64,000 nt of DNA, from positions 1,172,001 to 1,236,000 of the forward strand of contig JANEZZ010002205.1 of assembly GCA_026122225.1 (NCBI GenBank), given 5' to 3'. Under the pieces are notes generated by a model, which had not been told where the DNA came from, did no database searches, and saw nothing but the letters and a program-made list of their open reading frames with translations. This DNA is from Heloderma charlesbogerti. Taxonomy: Eukaryota; Chordata; Lepidosauria; Squamata; Helodermatidae. This document shows, piece by piece, positions 1 through 9,002 of the stretch (positions are counted from its first letter, which is position 1; each line of letters begins with the position of its first letter). The translations under genes and the position numbers were made by a program.

Positions 1-450
1 GCTTAAGCGAGCGCCAGCATCCCCAGCGGCACAGCAACCGCCAACAAGAAAGAGCTGCATCCCCTGGTGAGCCGGAGGCGAGGGGCACGCACGCCGCTGA
101 AGCGAGCACGGGAGCCCCCGGAGACACGGCAAGCGAGCCAGAGGCAAGGAGAGAGATGCGGCGAGTGCCGGCGGGAGAGAGCCGCGTCTGCCGGTGAGCT
201 GGAGGCAAGGGGCGCACGTGCCACCAAAGCAAGCGCTGGTGCACCCGGAGATGTGGCAAGAGCCAGCAAAAAGGCCATGGTGAGCCAGAGGCAAGGTGCG
301 CATGCGCTGCTCAAGCGAGCGCCAGTGCCCCCGGAGGTGCGGCGAGTGCCGGCGGGAGAGAGCCACATCCTCCGGCGAGCCGAGAGGCAAAGGGCACGTG
401 TGCTGCCAAAGCGAGCTCCGGTGCCCCTAGAGATGCACCAGGACGGCACG
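1..450. repeat. GC-rich degenerate minisatellite
   Basis: A motif of the form gagcc(g/a)gaggcaaggggc recurs near 67, 137, 192, 282 and 376. It is followed by variants of aagcgagc and of gcccccggagatgcgg, giving degenerate tandem units of roughly 90-125 bp. Both strands are open for long stretches because the repeat is GC-rich and stop-poor; the translations are Arg/Ala/Pro-rich with no recognisable domain. I read it as a minisatellite or the edge of a larger repeat cut by the window border. A coding origin is not excluded but nothing supports it. From 451 to 777 I recognise nothing. Confidence 0.55.
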
Positions 451-785
451 CCGGCTGCGCGCTGTATCTGGGTGGGAGCGACGAAGCAGGTCTGCCGAAA
501 GCCAGGAGTCGGTCATCACTTCCAGGTCAGGCTCTCAAGCTGCGTGAGCCAGAGAGCTGAGATTGGGAGGGGGGCTGAGCTTAAGGCAACTCATCCTGCC
601 CCTCCTTGCATGGTGGTGCCACTGGGGTGCACCAACTGCAGGCCCCTACGTCCTCTCACCCCACCCACCCGCAATGCTGCCCCCATCAGCCAGACAAGCT
701 GGCACGGGGTTAGGGCATTTCTCTCTTCTGCCTTTCTCTTTAAAAAAGCAGCAATCTGAAAATGAACTCCCATCACTACTTGAAC

Positions 786-1761
786 TAGGGGTGGACGAAA
801 GTCGCTTACCTGTCGTCGAAGGCCGTTCGCGGTGGGGGGAGCGCTTCGCTGCTCCCCCCGCGAAGTTCAGGCCGGGGGGAGGAGGCTTCCCGCCTCGCCC
901 AGCTGAAATTCAGGCCGGGGAGGAGGCTTCCCGCCTCGCCCGGCCGAAATTCAGGCCGGGGAGGAGGCGCGTCGCCTCGCCCGGCCGCGAACGCGAAAGT
1001 AAAAAAAAACAAAAACAAACGCCCCCTGATAGGCTACGTGATGATTCACGTAGCCTATCACGGCTAGATCTGCAAAGTCAGCCGTGATAGGCTACGTGAA
1101 TCGTCACGTAGCCTATCACGGGTGACTTAAAAAAAAAAAAAAAGCGCATACGCGAATGGCGGCCCCCATAGGGAGCCGCCATTCGCGTTCCTTATTTAGT
1201 GGCTGTCGTCTACGTAAATGTTTACGTAGACTACGGCGAAAATAAGGGCAACGCAAATAGCGTTGCCCTTATTTTCGCCGTAGTCTACGTAAACATTTAC
1301 GTAGACAACAGCCACCAAATAAGGAACGGGAATGGCGGCTCCCTATGGGGGCCGCCATTATCCGTACACACTTTTTTTTTTTTTTTTAAGTCACCCGGGA
1401 TAGGCTACGTGATGATTCACGTAGCCTATCACAGCTGACTTGGCAAATCTAGCCGTGATAGGCTACGTGTATCGTCACGTAGCCTATCAGGGGACGTGTT
1501 TTTTTTTTTTCTTTCATTGCAATGGCGGGGGCGGCAGCCGGTCGAAAGACTGGCTGCCGCTCCCGCCCCGCTCGAACACTGGACGAACCGCCAGCCGGAC
1601 CCGCCGCCGGGAGGGACATTCAGGGAAGGTAAGTCCCGTCCCGGGGGGGGTGCGGGGGGTGGGGGGGTGCGGAGGATTTCTCACCGAAACTTGTTCGGGG
1701 GGCCGAATGCGTTGGCGCTCGGCCCCCCAATGTTTCGGGGAGAAATTCTCCGCCATCCCTA
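786..1761. mobile_element. palindromic hAT-like non-autonomous element A1 (complete)
   Basis: The element starts TAGGGGTGGACG and ends GCCATCCCTA, flanked by a perfect 8-bp direct repeat ACTTGAAC (778-785 and 1762-1769). Its centre is a long fold-back around 1245-1265 (GGGCAACGC-AAATA-GCGTTGCCC) whose arms run outward for about 250 bp each. Inside each arm lie shorter perfect palindromes of the type GATAGGCTACGT...ACGTAGCCTATC and AATGGCGG...CCGCCATT. Outward-facing AGGTAAGT motifs occur near both ends (reverse complement near 808, direct near 1627). No transposase ORF is present. The 8-bp duplication and TAGGG termini indicate the hAT superfamily. Confidence 0.85.
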
Positions 1762-1859
1762 ACTTGAACATATTAAACTCACTAGGGTGTAGGCTTTCCC
1801 CCCCTTTGGCTTCTTGCTCCAACCCTGTCGTTAGACCAGTTCATGATGACCTCTGAATA

Positions 1860-1955
1860 GGGATGTTTATTTATTTTATTCATTTACAACACTCGTACAC
1901 TGCTCCCCATCCAAACAGATTCTGAGTGGTGAACACAAGAAGTACAATAGTCAAA

Positions 1956-2010
<55 letters not shown>

Positions 2011-2765
2011 AGAAGAAGAAGAAAGATAAAAGATTAAAACACCGTATTAAAATTAGTAAAAACAGAATGCCAGTAAAAACCGTGGCTGGTCATTTAAGGA
2101 ATGCTTCCTGGAACAGAACTGCTTTCAGGAGGTGCTGGAAGCAACAGAATGTTGGTGCCTGCCTGACCTCCAACGGCAGGGATTTCCACAGGAGGGGGGC
2201 CACCATGCTGAAGGCTCTTTCCTGGAGGCCTCCAACCAGGCCATGGGTCCATGTGGAACCACCAGGAACATGCCCTCTGATGACCTTAGTGATCAGGCAG
2301 GTTGGTAAGGGAGAAGGTGCTATCTTGGGTATCATGGTCCCAAGTTATTAAGGGCTTTGTACACTGGAACGAGAACCTTACACTTTGGCCGGTAGTGAAT
2401 AGGCAGTCAGTGCAGTTCCCTCAGCAAAGGAGTTGCATGCTGAAAAGGGGCAGCTCCCGATAACAGATGAGCTGCTGCATTCTGCACCAGCTCCAGCTTC
2501 CGGACCAGCCTCAAGGGCTGCCCCACAGAGAGCACATTACAATAATCCGGTCTTGAGGTTACTAATGCCTGTACCACAGTGGCCAAGCTGTCCCTGTCCA
2601 GGAGAGGCCGTAGCTGGAGAACCAGTCGAAGCTGGTAGAAGGCACCCCGGGCCGCAGCGGCCACTTGGGCCTCCAGTGACAGTGACGGATCTAGGAGTAC
2701 CCCCAGACTATGAACCAGATCTTTCAGAGAGAGTGCGACCCCATCCAGAACAGGCAATGAGTTTC
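1860..2765 (-). mobile_element. L2-group LINE 3' fragment, minus strand
   Basis: Minus-strand translations match the C-terminal part of L2-group reverse transcriptases in broken frames: a stretch like SRPDYCN...LVQNAAAHLL near 2450-2560 and RAFSMVAPLLWKSLPLEVRQAP near 2170-2230. The 3' end lies at the low-coordinate side, where TTTATTTATTTTATTCATTT (about 1866-1885) is the reverse complement of an AATAAATAAA tail. The copy is 5' truncated, frameshifted and interrupted by a GAA microsatellite. Confidence 0.7.
1957..2025 (+). repeat. (GAA)n microsatellite
   Basis: About 23 GAA units with a few GGA interruptions, inside the 3' region of the L2-group fragment. The lysine-rich translation across it is an artefact of the repeat. 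Confidence 0.9.
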
Positions 2766-2956
2766 TATGAGGAAGAAAGCTGGGATAGAAATGAAATATT
2801 ACAAGAGTTAGGAGCTTAATTTGTGGATACCTGGCCAACTTGCTTGGGAGAAAAAAGAGACAGTTTGGCACCAGTACCCCCCCCCACTCCGCTTGCCTCA
2901 TGGTGTTCTTTCACAGTCTATGTACAAAAAAGTTGGGAAGAAAGGCAGCCACCAAC

Positions 2957-3178
2957 TAGACATGGGAAAATATAGGTGGATACCCTTAACACAGACTTTT
3001 AACAACAATGCACTCAAAATCCTCTGCCTGGATAGATGAAACGTCAGTTTCACTTTCTCTCACATACATTTTTTTTAAAAAAATCTCAAGTTCTTTCTGT
3101 CCCATCCATGAAGAAATCTGTGAACTTTGGTAAGCTGTTATCGAAAAGTTAACCAAGCGAAATTTGCACCAATCCCTA
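2957..3178. mobile_element. AT-rich hAT-like fragment (tentative)
   Basis: The right edge reads CCAATCCCTA, resembling the CATCCCTA terminus of the hAT-like elements here. The sequence tcaagttctttctgtccc near 3086-3103 resembles tcaagctctttttgtcct in the element at 28250-28776. No matching target duplication was found, so the limits are uncertain. Confidence 0.35.
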
Positions 3179-3204
3179 CTCATAACAAAAGCATGAACCT
3201 TGCA

Positions 3205-3530
3205 TTGTTGTTGTTGTTCGGTCGTTCAGTCGTGTCCGACTCTTCGTGACCCCATGGACCATACACGCCAGGCCTTCCTGTCCTGTGCTCTCTCCCGGAG
3301 CGTGCTCAAGTTCATATTTATTGCATCGCTGATGCTACCCAGCCATCTCATCCTCTGCTGTCCCCTTCTCCTTTTGCCTACAGTCTTTCCCAGCATCAGG
3401 GTCTTTTCCGGAGAGTTTTCTCTTCGCATTAGGTGGCCAAAATATTTGAGCTTCAGCTTCAGTATCTATCCTTCCAATGAGCACTCAGGGTTGATTTCTC
3501 TCTCTATTACACATAGAGAGTATGCAAGGT
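3205..3530 (-). mobile_element. BovB LINE 3' fragment (5' truncated)
   Basis: The minus strand carries the terminal part of the BovB ORF (MRRENSPEKTLMLG...RRRGQQRMRWLGSI...SRRVGHD) and the 3' end with the GTCGGACACGACTGAACGAC motif and a short CAA-type tail. It is flanked by a perfect 12-bp direct repeat ATGAACCTTGCA (3193-3204 and 3531-3542), as expected for target-primed reverse transcription with 5' truncation. About 25 bp at the 5' side (3505-3530) do not match BovB and may be filler made at integration. Confidence 0.9.
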
Positions 3531-3911
3531 ATGAACCTTGCATACCACCAATGAAAATTTCACTGATCTTTTCTTCTCCTCTGATTTTTTTTCCAGAAGG
3601 CAATTTATTTTCTATCAAATTAAATAAAAGAGTAAACAATGTGGAAGGATTTTTTTGGGGGGGGGGCACAGCATTAGATGAAATATCTCGCACACCCCTG
3701 TCTTCTAGAAATTAACCACAAGTGATTCTCCCGCTTTTACTAGCAAACCACAACCCTGTTCTTCTGTACATAGCAATGCACTTATTTTCTTCCCTCCCAT
3801 TTTAATGTTTGTGAGCTGCCTTGGGGGCCTTTTCTCCAGAAATGCTGCACAGAAGTAGACTAGCATAACTTGCTCTGGCTAGACTGACTCATTAGAGTAC
3901 ATGGTTGAAAT

Positions 3912-4635
3912 TAGTGCTGTGCCAAGAATTTCTCCAGCATTTTTTCTGACTGTTCTCATTCCATTTGATAGAAAAGAAATTGCTTCCAAAAAGAAATTCA
4001 AAGGAGGAGAAATTGAGGAGAAATTCTCCTGGGTTGGGTTTGGGGTTCTTGTGCTTACCTTACTTGAGAGGTGACTAAGGAGTGTGCATGAGTGTCTTGT
4101 CTGTCATTGTACAGTAATGTCTGTGGCAGCCTGCAGCCTCCTTGGCTTCCCACACTTCAGTTAAAGCCATCATGAGGAAGACGTCGTGAGGCCATTCTTC
4201 CCATGGGTCTTTTTCAGTTCAGGCAGTGCAGGTGGCCTGGGAGGATGCAGAGCCATGAGAAGATGTGTAATAGAGAGAGAGAGAAACACACACAGTACCC
4301 TCGGCCACCTCGCAGTGATTAGGCAAGCTCAAAAACCAAAGAAATACAAAATTCTGCCTCGGAAAAGCGGAAGGCTCAATATAGTTGATGCTGTTGCCAC
4401 TTGCAGGATGCAATCAATGCCAGGATGTAATGCAGGATGCAATCAACGCCAAACCCTTAGGAAGAAAAGAAAAGAAAACACCTGTGCTACAACCCCTGCC
4501 AGGAGTGTGTCCTACCTGTGAGAAGCTGCTGGAGAATTTCTTCTCCCTTAGGAGAAATTCGGTGACCCCCGCCCCAAATTTCTCTGCCCACAAATAGGCT
4601 GGAGAATTTTGAGAGGCCATTCGTGCGCAGCTCTA
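3912..4635. mobile_element. hAT-like non-autonomous element, family D (copy D1)
   Basis: Left end TAGTGCTGTGCC, right end GTGCGCAGCTCTA (inverted termini), 724 bp. It is flanked by the 8-bp repeat GTTGAAAT at 3904-3911 and 4636-4643. Homologous copies lie at 12988-13720 and 31500-35421. Internal landmarks shared by the three are GGAGAAATTC(T/C) near both ends, a GTGCTTAC(C/G)TTAC-type segment and TCTGGCAGCC-type text. No transposase is encoded. The right-hand target repeat is also the left-hand target repeat of the next element. Confidence 0.8.
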
Positions 4636-4643
4636 GTTGAAAT

Positions 4644-5274
4644 TAGGGATGTCAGAGAATTTCACCATGAATCTCGGGGAGGCTGAATGCCAGCGCATCC
4701 GGCGCCCCGAAATCGGTGGCGGAACGGTCTGCCCCCCCCCGGGATGGGACTTACCTTGGCTGAATCTTCCTGGTGGCGGCAGCGGCGCAGCGGCGGCGGC
4801 CGGTCTTCCGACCGGCTGCTGCCGCTGCCATTTCCAGGAAAAAGAAAAACGTGATAGGCTACGTAAAGATTTATATAGCCTATCAAGGCTAGATTTTTAA
4901 AAAACACCATGATAAGCTACGTAAATGTTTACGTAGCCTATCACGGCTGATTTAAAAGGAAAAAAAACCCGCGCGTACACAAATGGCGGCGCCCATGGGC
5001 GCCGCCATTTGCGTATGCGCGGGTTTTTTTTTTCTTTTAAATCAGCCGTGATAGGCTATGTAAACATTTACGTAGCCTATCACGGCTGACTGCAGGGACA
5101 CAAACGGCGGCGGCTACAGCCGTCGCCATTTGTGGAGCCGGCCGGCCAGGATTCGGGAGGGGAGGGACAGAGCGCCTCCCCCCCGGCCAGAATTTTGGGG
5201 GGAGGGACGGGGCGCCTCCCCCCCCACCGCGAATGTCACCCTTTGAAAAGGTAAGTGACTTTCGTACATCCTTA
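4644..5274. mobile_element. palindromic hAT-like element A2 (complete)
   Basis: Starts TAGGGATGTCAG, ends GTACATCCTTA, 631 bp, with flanking 8-bp repeats GTTGAAAT at 4636-4643 and 5275-5282. A near-perfect fold-back is centred near 4995 on AAATGGCGGCGCCC/GGGCGCCGCCATTT. Its arms (about 4905-5090) each contain a GATAGGCTACGTAAAT-type palindrome. A hairpin near the left end pairs GAATTTCACC with GGTGGCGGAA-type sequence. Outward splice-donor motifs: ACTTACC near 4750 and AGGTAAGT near 5249. Confidence 0.85.
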
Positions 5275-5855
5275 GTTGAAATACACAAAGTCTCCAGCAT
5301 CTCCAATGAAGAGAACAATCCTGCGGACCTGGGAAGGGGGTATCAGGTGCCATAGGTCATAGTCTAGCTCCCCCTCTGAGGGTGGAGAGAGAGAGGTCCA
5401 CCTTTGGAGGGGATCCAATCTTAGGTTCCACCTCCCAGCCACCATGGAAATCTCCACGGTGGCTTCCTCTCCGAGGTTGGAACTCTGAGCTTGGGCAAGG
5501 GGGGCGCGGGGGGAGGAAAGCAGGGATATGATGGTGGGTGCAGAGGTAGAGCTATGACTCTCTAAGATCTACAGACCTTCTTTCTTCTAGCCCAAGGACT
5601 GGCAGAAGGTTACATTTACATTACCCCTGGAACTGGCATTACCTCTTTTCCTCCCTTTGCTCACAATGGGAGGTTGGGTTTGTTCATGTCACCAACAACA
5701 ATGAAAAACCAGTGGAGGGGGAAAACACACATACACACAAAACCTTGGCTCGCATCTCCCTTCTGCCCTACTGGCAAGAAGAAGAAGAAGGCAAGAAGCA
5801 AGGCAGAAGATAGATTGGAGCTTGCAAAATTGGAGTGCTCTATCTCAGAGAATTG

Positions 5856-6203
5856 GGGGCCGCAGTGGCTTAGTGGTTAAGACGCTGAACTGCAGACCAG
5901 AAGGTCGGCAGGACAGCAGTTCAAGACCCAAGCGCTGTGTGACGGAGTGAGCTCCCGTCTTCAGTCCCAGCTCCTGCCAACCTAGCAGTTCGAAAGCAAG
6001 AAATTGCAAGTAGATAAATAGGCACCGCCTCGGCGAGAAAGGTAACAGCGTTCCGTGCACCTCGGTGTCCAGTCATGCCGGCCACATGACCACGGAAGCA
6101 TCTTCAGACATTGCTGACTCTTTGGCTTAGAAATGGAGATGAGCACCACACCCTAGAGTCGGACACGACTGGCTGGGGACACCTTTACCTTTTTATATAT
6201 ATA
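5856..6203 (+). mobile_element. tRNA-derived SINE, Sauria type
   Basis: The 5' part has pol III promoter boxes like a tRNA gene: TGGCTTAGTGG (A box, near 5867) and GCAGTTCAAGACC (B box, near 5918). The 3' end GTCGGACACGACTGGCTGGGG resembles the BovB LINE 3' end, and the tail is ACCTTTACCTTTTT. This layout is known for squamate Sauria SINEs, which are thought to use the BovB reverse transcriptase. No clear target duplication is seen. A second copy, split by a DNA transposon, lies at 54990-55925. Confidence 0.85.
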
Positions 6204-6227
6204 TGATAAATGTTCTCCAGTTCCCTT

Positions 6228-6627
6228 GTTTTTCACCGTAATTGCCTACGTAAATCTTTACGTAGGATAAAACGGCGAAAAATAGGGAATGCAAATGGCG
6301 GCTGCCATAGCCGCCGCCATTTGCATATGCCATTTTGGGGGGGGCATGCCGTGATAGGCTACATAAATACTTACATAGCCTATCACAGCAGCCTGGAAGG
6401 ACGCAAATGGCAGCCGTTGCAGCCCGTCGACAGCCGGAAGTCCGGCTGCGGACGGCCCTGGCCGGCTGCTCTGCGGAGCTGCCACGGAGCAGAGCCGGCC
6501 GGGCAGGATTCCGGGGGGAGGACCGGATCGTCTCCCCCCTGTTGAGGATTCTGGGGGGAGGGATGGAGCACCTCCCCCCCCAGTGGATGCCCTGACTGGA
6601 ACCAGGTAAGGGATTTGTGCATCCCTA
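6228..6627. mobile_element. palindromic hAT-like element B1 (left end missing)
   Basis: The right end reads TTTGTGCATCCCTA. Inside are CTACGTAAATCTTTACGTAG, AAATGGCGG...CCGCCATTT and GATAGGCTACATAAATACTTACATAGCCTATC palindromes, then a GC-rich block and CCAGGTAAGG near 6603. A TAGGG left end is missing and the copy begins just after the SINE, so it is truncated or joined by rearrangement. It is related to the copies at 52893-53705 and 63656-64000. Confidence 0.7.
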
Positions 6628-6951
6628 CGGGGAACTGTCAGTTGGTGCTGCGTGTTCTTTCTAGCAGGGAGGGGTGGAGCGAGTTCCTTGCAGCTCTTCC
6701 CACTGTGGCTGATGTCTAGGACCAAGTTGGTTTCCCCCTTGTGATGATCTACCTGAGAGGTGGGATACTCTACCAAGCACTAACTGTTCCTGAATTTTCT
6801 TTAGCCTTTCCATGCCATGCCATCATCTTTTTTAGTCCTGCATTCATTTTCCAGTATTTAGCACACACACACACACACAAAAGTAAATACTTTCCCTTGG
6901 GGAAAGGCTGTAGCTCAGATTGCAGCCTTAGAGTGGTTGATGGCTGAGTCT

Positions 6952-7625
6952 GAATTCATAGAACCATAGAGCTGGAGGGTACCGTGGGGTTCATGTATTC
7001 CAACCCCCTGCTCAAGGCAAGATGTGCAATGCAGGATGAAGCTTGAACATCCCTGATAAATCCCCATCCAGTCTTTGCTTAAATGCCTCCCACGAAGGAG
7101 AGCTCACAATCTGAGCTTCTTCACAAGGAGCTTTTGTCATGCTATTGAGATTGCTCACTCACGGAAGTTTGTGGACCGTTTAGATGACGCCGTGACCCTC
7201 CAGGGCGTCTCCTGCACTACATGACCTTTATTCCATTTTTAAATATATCAGAGATAATGAGCTATCAAATACTCCGCTTGTGTTCTCCTCAAGTTCCCTC
7301 CGTGAAAAAGGAAAAGCTGCAAGAAGAGGAGCGAGATCAATGAAACATGTGGAAGACTCAGATAATGGGGAAAGGGGAGGGAGAAAAGGAATCACATGTA
7401 AAGTGAGTCTGTTGTGATCCTGCATTTAAAATGGAAGCAGAATGCCCCATTTTGAATGCGAAATTTTAGGCTGGTGTAGAGGTGCTCTCTGTCTAGGCAG
7501 TCTATTCCATTGTAAGACAGCTCTTACCATTAGGAAGGTTCTCCCAAAGTTTAACGAAAGCTCTTCCCTGTAATTTTGGCTCAGTGGGTCTAAACCTGCC
7601 CTCTGGAGCACTGGAAATCATTGTA
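6952..7625 (-). mobile_element. CR1 LINE 3' fragments, minus strand
   Basis: 6952-7130 contains the reverse complement of the CR1 3' end: CATAGAACCATAGAGCTGG, then CCAACCCCCTGCTCAAGGC and ATCCCCATCCAGTCTTTGCTTAAATG. 7430-7620 reads like the CR1 segment just upstream (TGGTGTAGAGGTGCTCTC...CTGCCCTCTGGAGCAC). About 290 bp between them (7131-7425) are not recognised and may be an insertion. Confidence 0.65.
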
Positions 7626-7790
7626 GAAGGGACGTCTCTCTACATATGAAGAGAAAGGGGTGTGTGCGTGTGTGTTTTTTTTCTTGCAGAGTTCTAGAAG
7701 CTCGATTGAAAAGATAAAGGAATGTTCAAACACAGTTTCGTAAGAGCATATCGCTAGCAGGAAGCAAGCTCCAGGTAGAGGTAGAGTTAT

Positions 7791-8484
7791 TCTCTGATAA
7801 CTTCTCGTCTGGATTACTGCAATGCGTTATACGTGGGGCTGCCTTTGAAAACCGTCCGGAAACTTCAGCTGGTCCAAAATAGGGCAGCAAGATTGTTAAC
7901 AGGGACTGGCCAGCGAGCTCATATTACGCCAGTACTTTTCCAGCTGCACTGGCTGCCAGTCCATTTCCGGGCCCGATTCAAAGGGCTGGTGTTAACATTC
8001 AAAGCCCTTTACAGCTTGGGGCCAGGTTACCTGAAGGATCGCCTCCTCCCATATGTGCCTGCCTGGACCTTAAGGTCATCATCAGCGGCCCTTCTCCATG
8101 AGCCCCTGCCAAAGGAAGTGAGGCAGGTGGCTACTAGTGGGAGGGCTTTTTCTGCTGTAGCCCCCCGGCTCTGGAATGAGCTCCCTAGCGAGGTTCGCCT
8201 GGCGCCTACATTGTATTCCTTTCGGCGCCAGGTGAAGACCTTTTTATTTTCCCAGGCATTTTAGCATTTTAGCTTTCTAAATTTTTATCTTTGCTGTTTT
8301 AAATCTGTATTTTAAACTCCTGCACTGCTGCTAGGTTTTATTGTGGTTGTATTGTTATATTGTGGTTTTAACGTTCTGTATATTTTAAATTGTTTTATTG
8401 TGTGTTGTTTGGTTTTAATTTTGTGAACCGCCCAGAGAGCTTCGGCTATTGGGCGGTATAGAAATGAAATAAATAAATAAATAA
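7791..8484 (+). mobile_element. L2-group LINE 3' end, 5' truncated
   Basis: An open frame of about 155 codons ends at 8264 and encodes the reverse transcriptase C-terminal region ([16 protein letters not shown]...[12 protein letters not shown]...[13 protein letters not shown]...[14 protein letters not shown]). A 3' UTR follows, ending in GGGCGGTATAGAAATGAAAT and AAATAAATAAAT. TAGAGTTAT at 7782-7790 recurs at 8485-8493, a probable 9-bp target duplication. The preserved reading frame suggests a relatively young copy. Confidence 0.8.
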
Positions 8485-8676
8485 ATAGAGTTATGCACAA
8501 AATGCACAAAATGAGTTATGCACAAAATGACATCTTTAAATTTTCCATCCTCTTTGTGCACAGATAAATCTGAGAATCCATTTTAGCAGCTCCATTTTGG
8601 TTCCCTGATTGCTTTCAGTTCATCTGGGCTTGTTCATCAGATTAATACTCTGTTAAAATCCAGCCCCCCACAAAAT

Positions 8677-8776
8677 GTTTGTAATTAGGTGCCACCCTCC
8701 AAATGGGCACTTAATACGTAATATTTGTTTGTAATTAGATGCCACCCTCCAAATGGGCACTTAATACGTAATATTT
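8677..8776 (+). repeat. 50-bp tandem duplication
   Basis: Two 50-bp units (8677-8726 and 8727-8776) starting GTTTGTAATTAG and ending ACGTAATATTT differ at one position. They lie in otherwise unrecognised sequence between the L2-group fragment and the BovB copy (8490-9002). Confidence 0.85.
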
Positions 8777-9002
8777 CAGGGATGCACCCCAAAGGCTGAC
8801 CTCAAAGGATATCAGTAAAAATGGAATTTGCTTGGTTTTCTCTTGGATTATCTCCACTGGGAGAAGGATCCATCTCATCAGTGATTGATCCCTTAAGGTG
8901 TTGGTCATTTGTGCCACTTCTGGTGAGAAATGGAGCTGTAACTGTTTAATTGGCTGCCACAGTGTTAATGTAGATGATGATGATGATTTGCTGCAGTTAT
9001 TG

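Noticed and set aside
67..759. 230-codon + strand open frame and an overlapping 148-codon minus-strand frame
   Set aside because: Composition follows the GC-rich minisatellite, both strands are open, and there is no domain, splice signal or codon preference to support a gene.
1020..1500. CRISPR array from the repeated palindromes
   Set aside because: Vertebrate nuclear context; repeats are palindromes inside transposons with no unique regular spacers and no cas genes.
1926..2351. Lysine-rich protein across 1926-2351
   Set aside because: It is a translation of the GAA microsatellite and the antisense strand of an L2-group LINE.
5856..5935. Functional tRNA gene
   Set aside because: The A and B boxes belong to a SINE with a BovB-like 3' tail and a second copy in the window; no cloverleaf with an acceptor stem was found.
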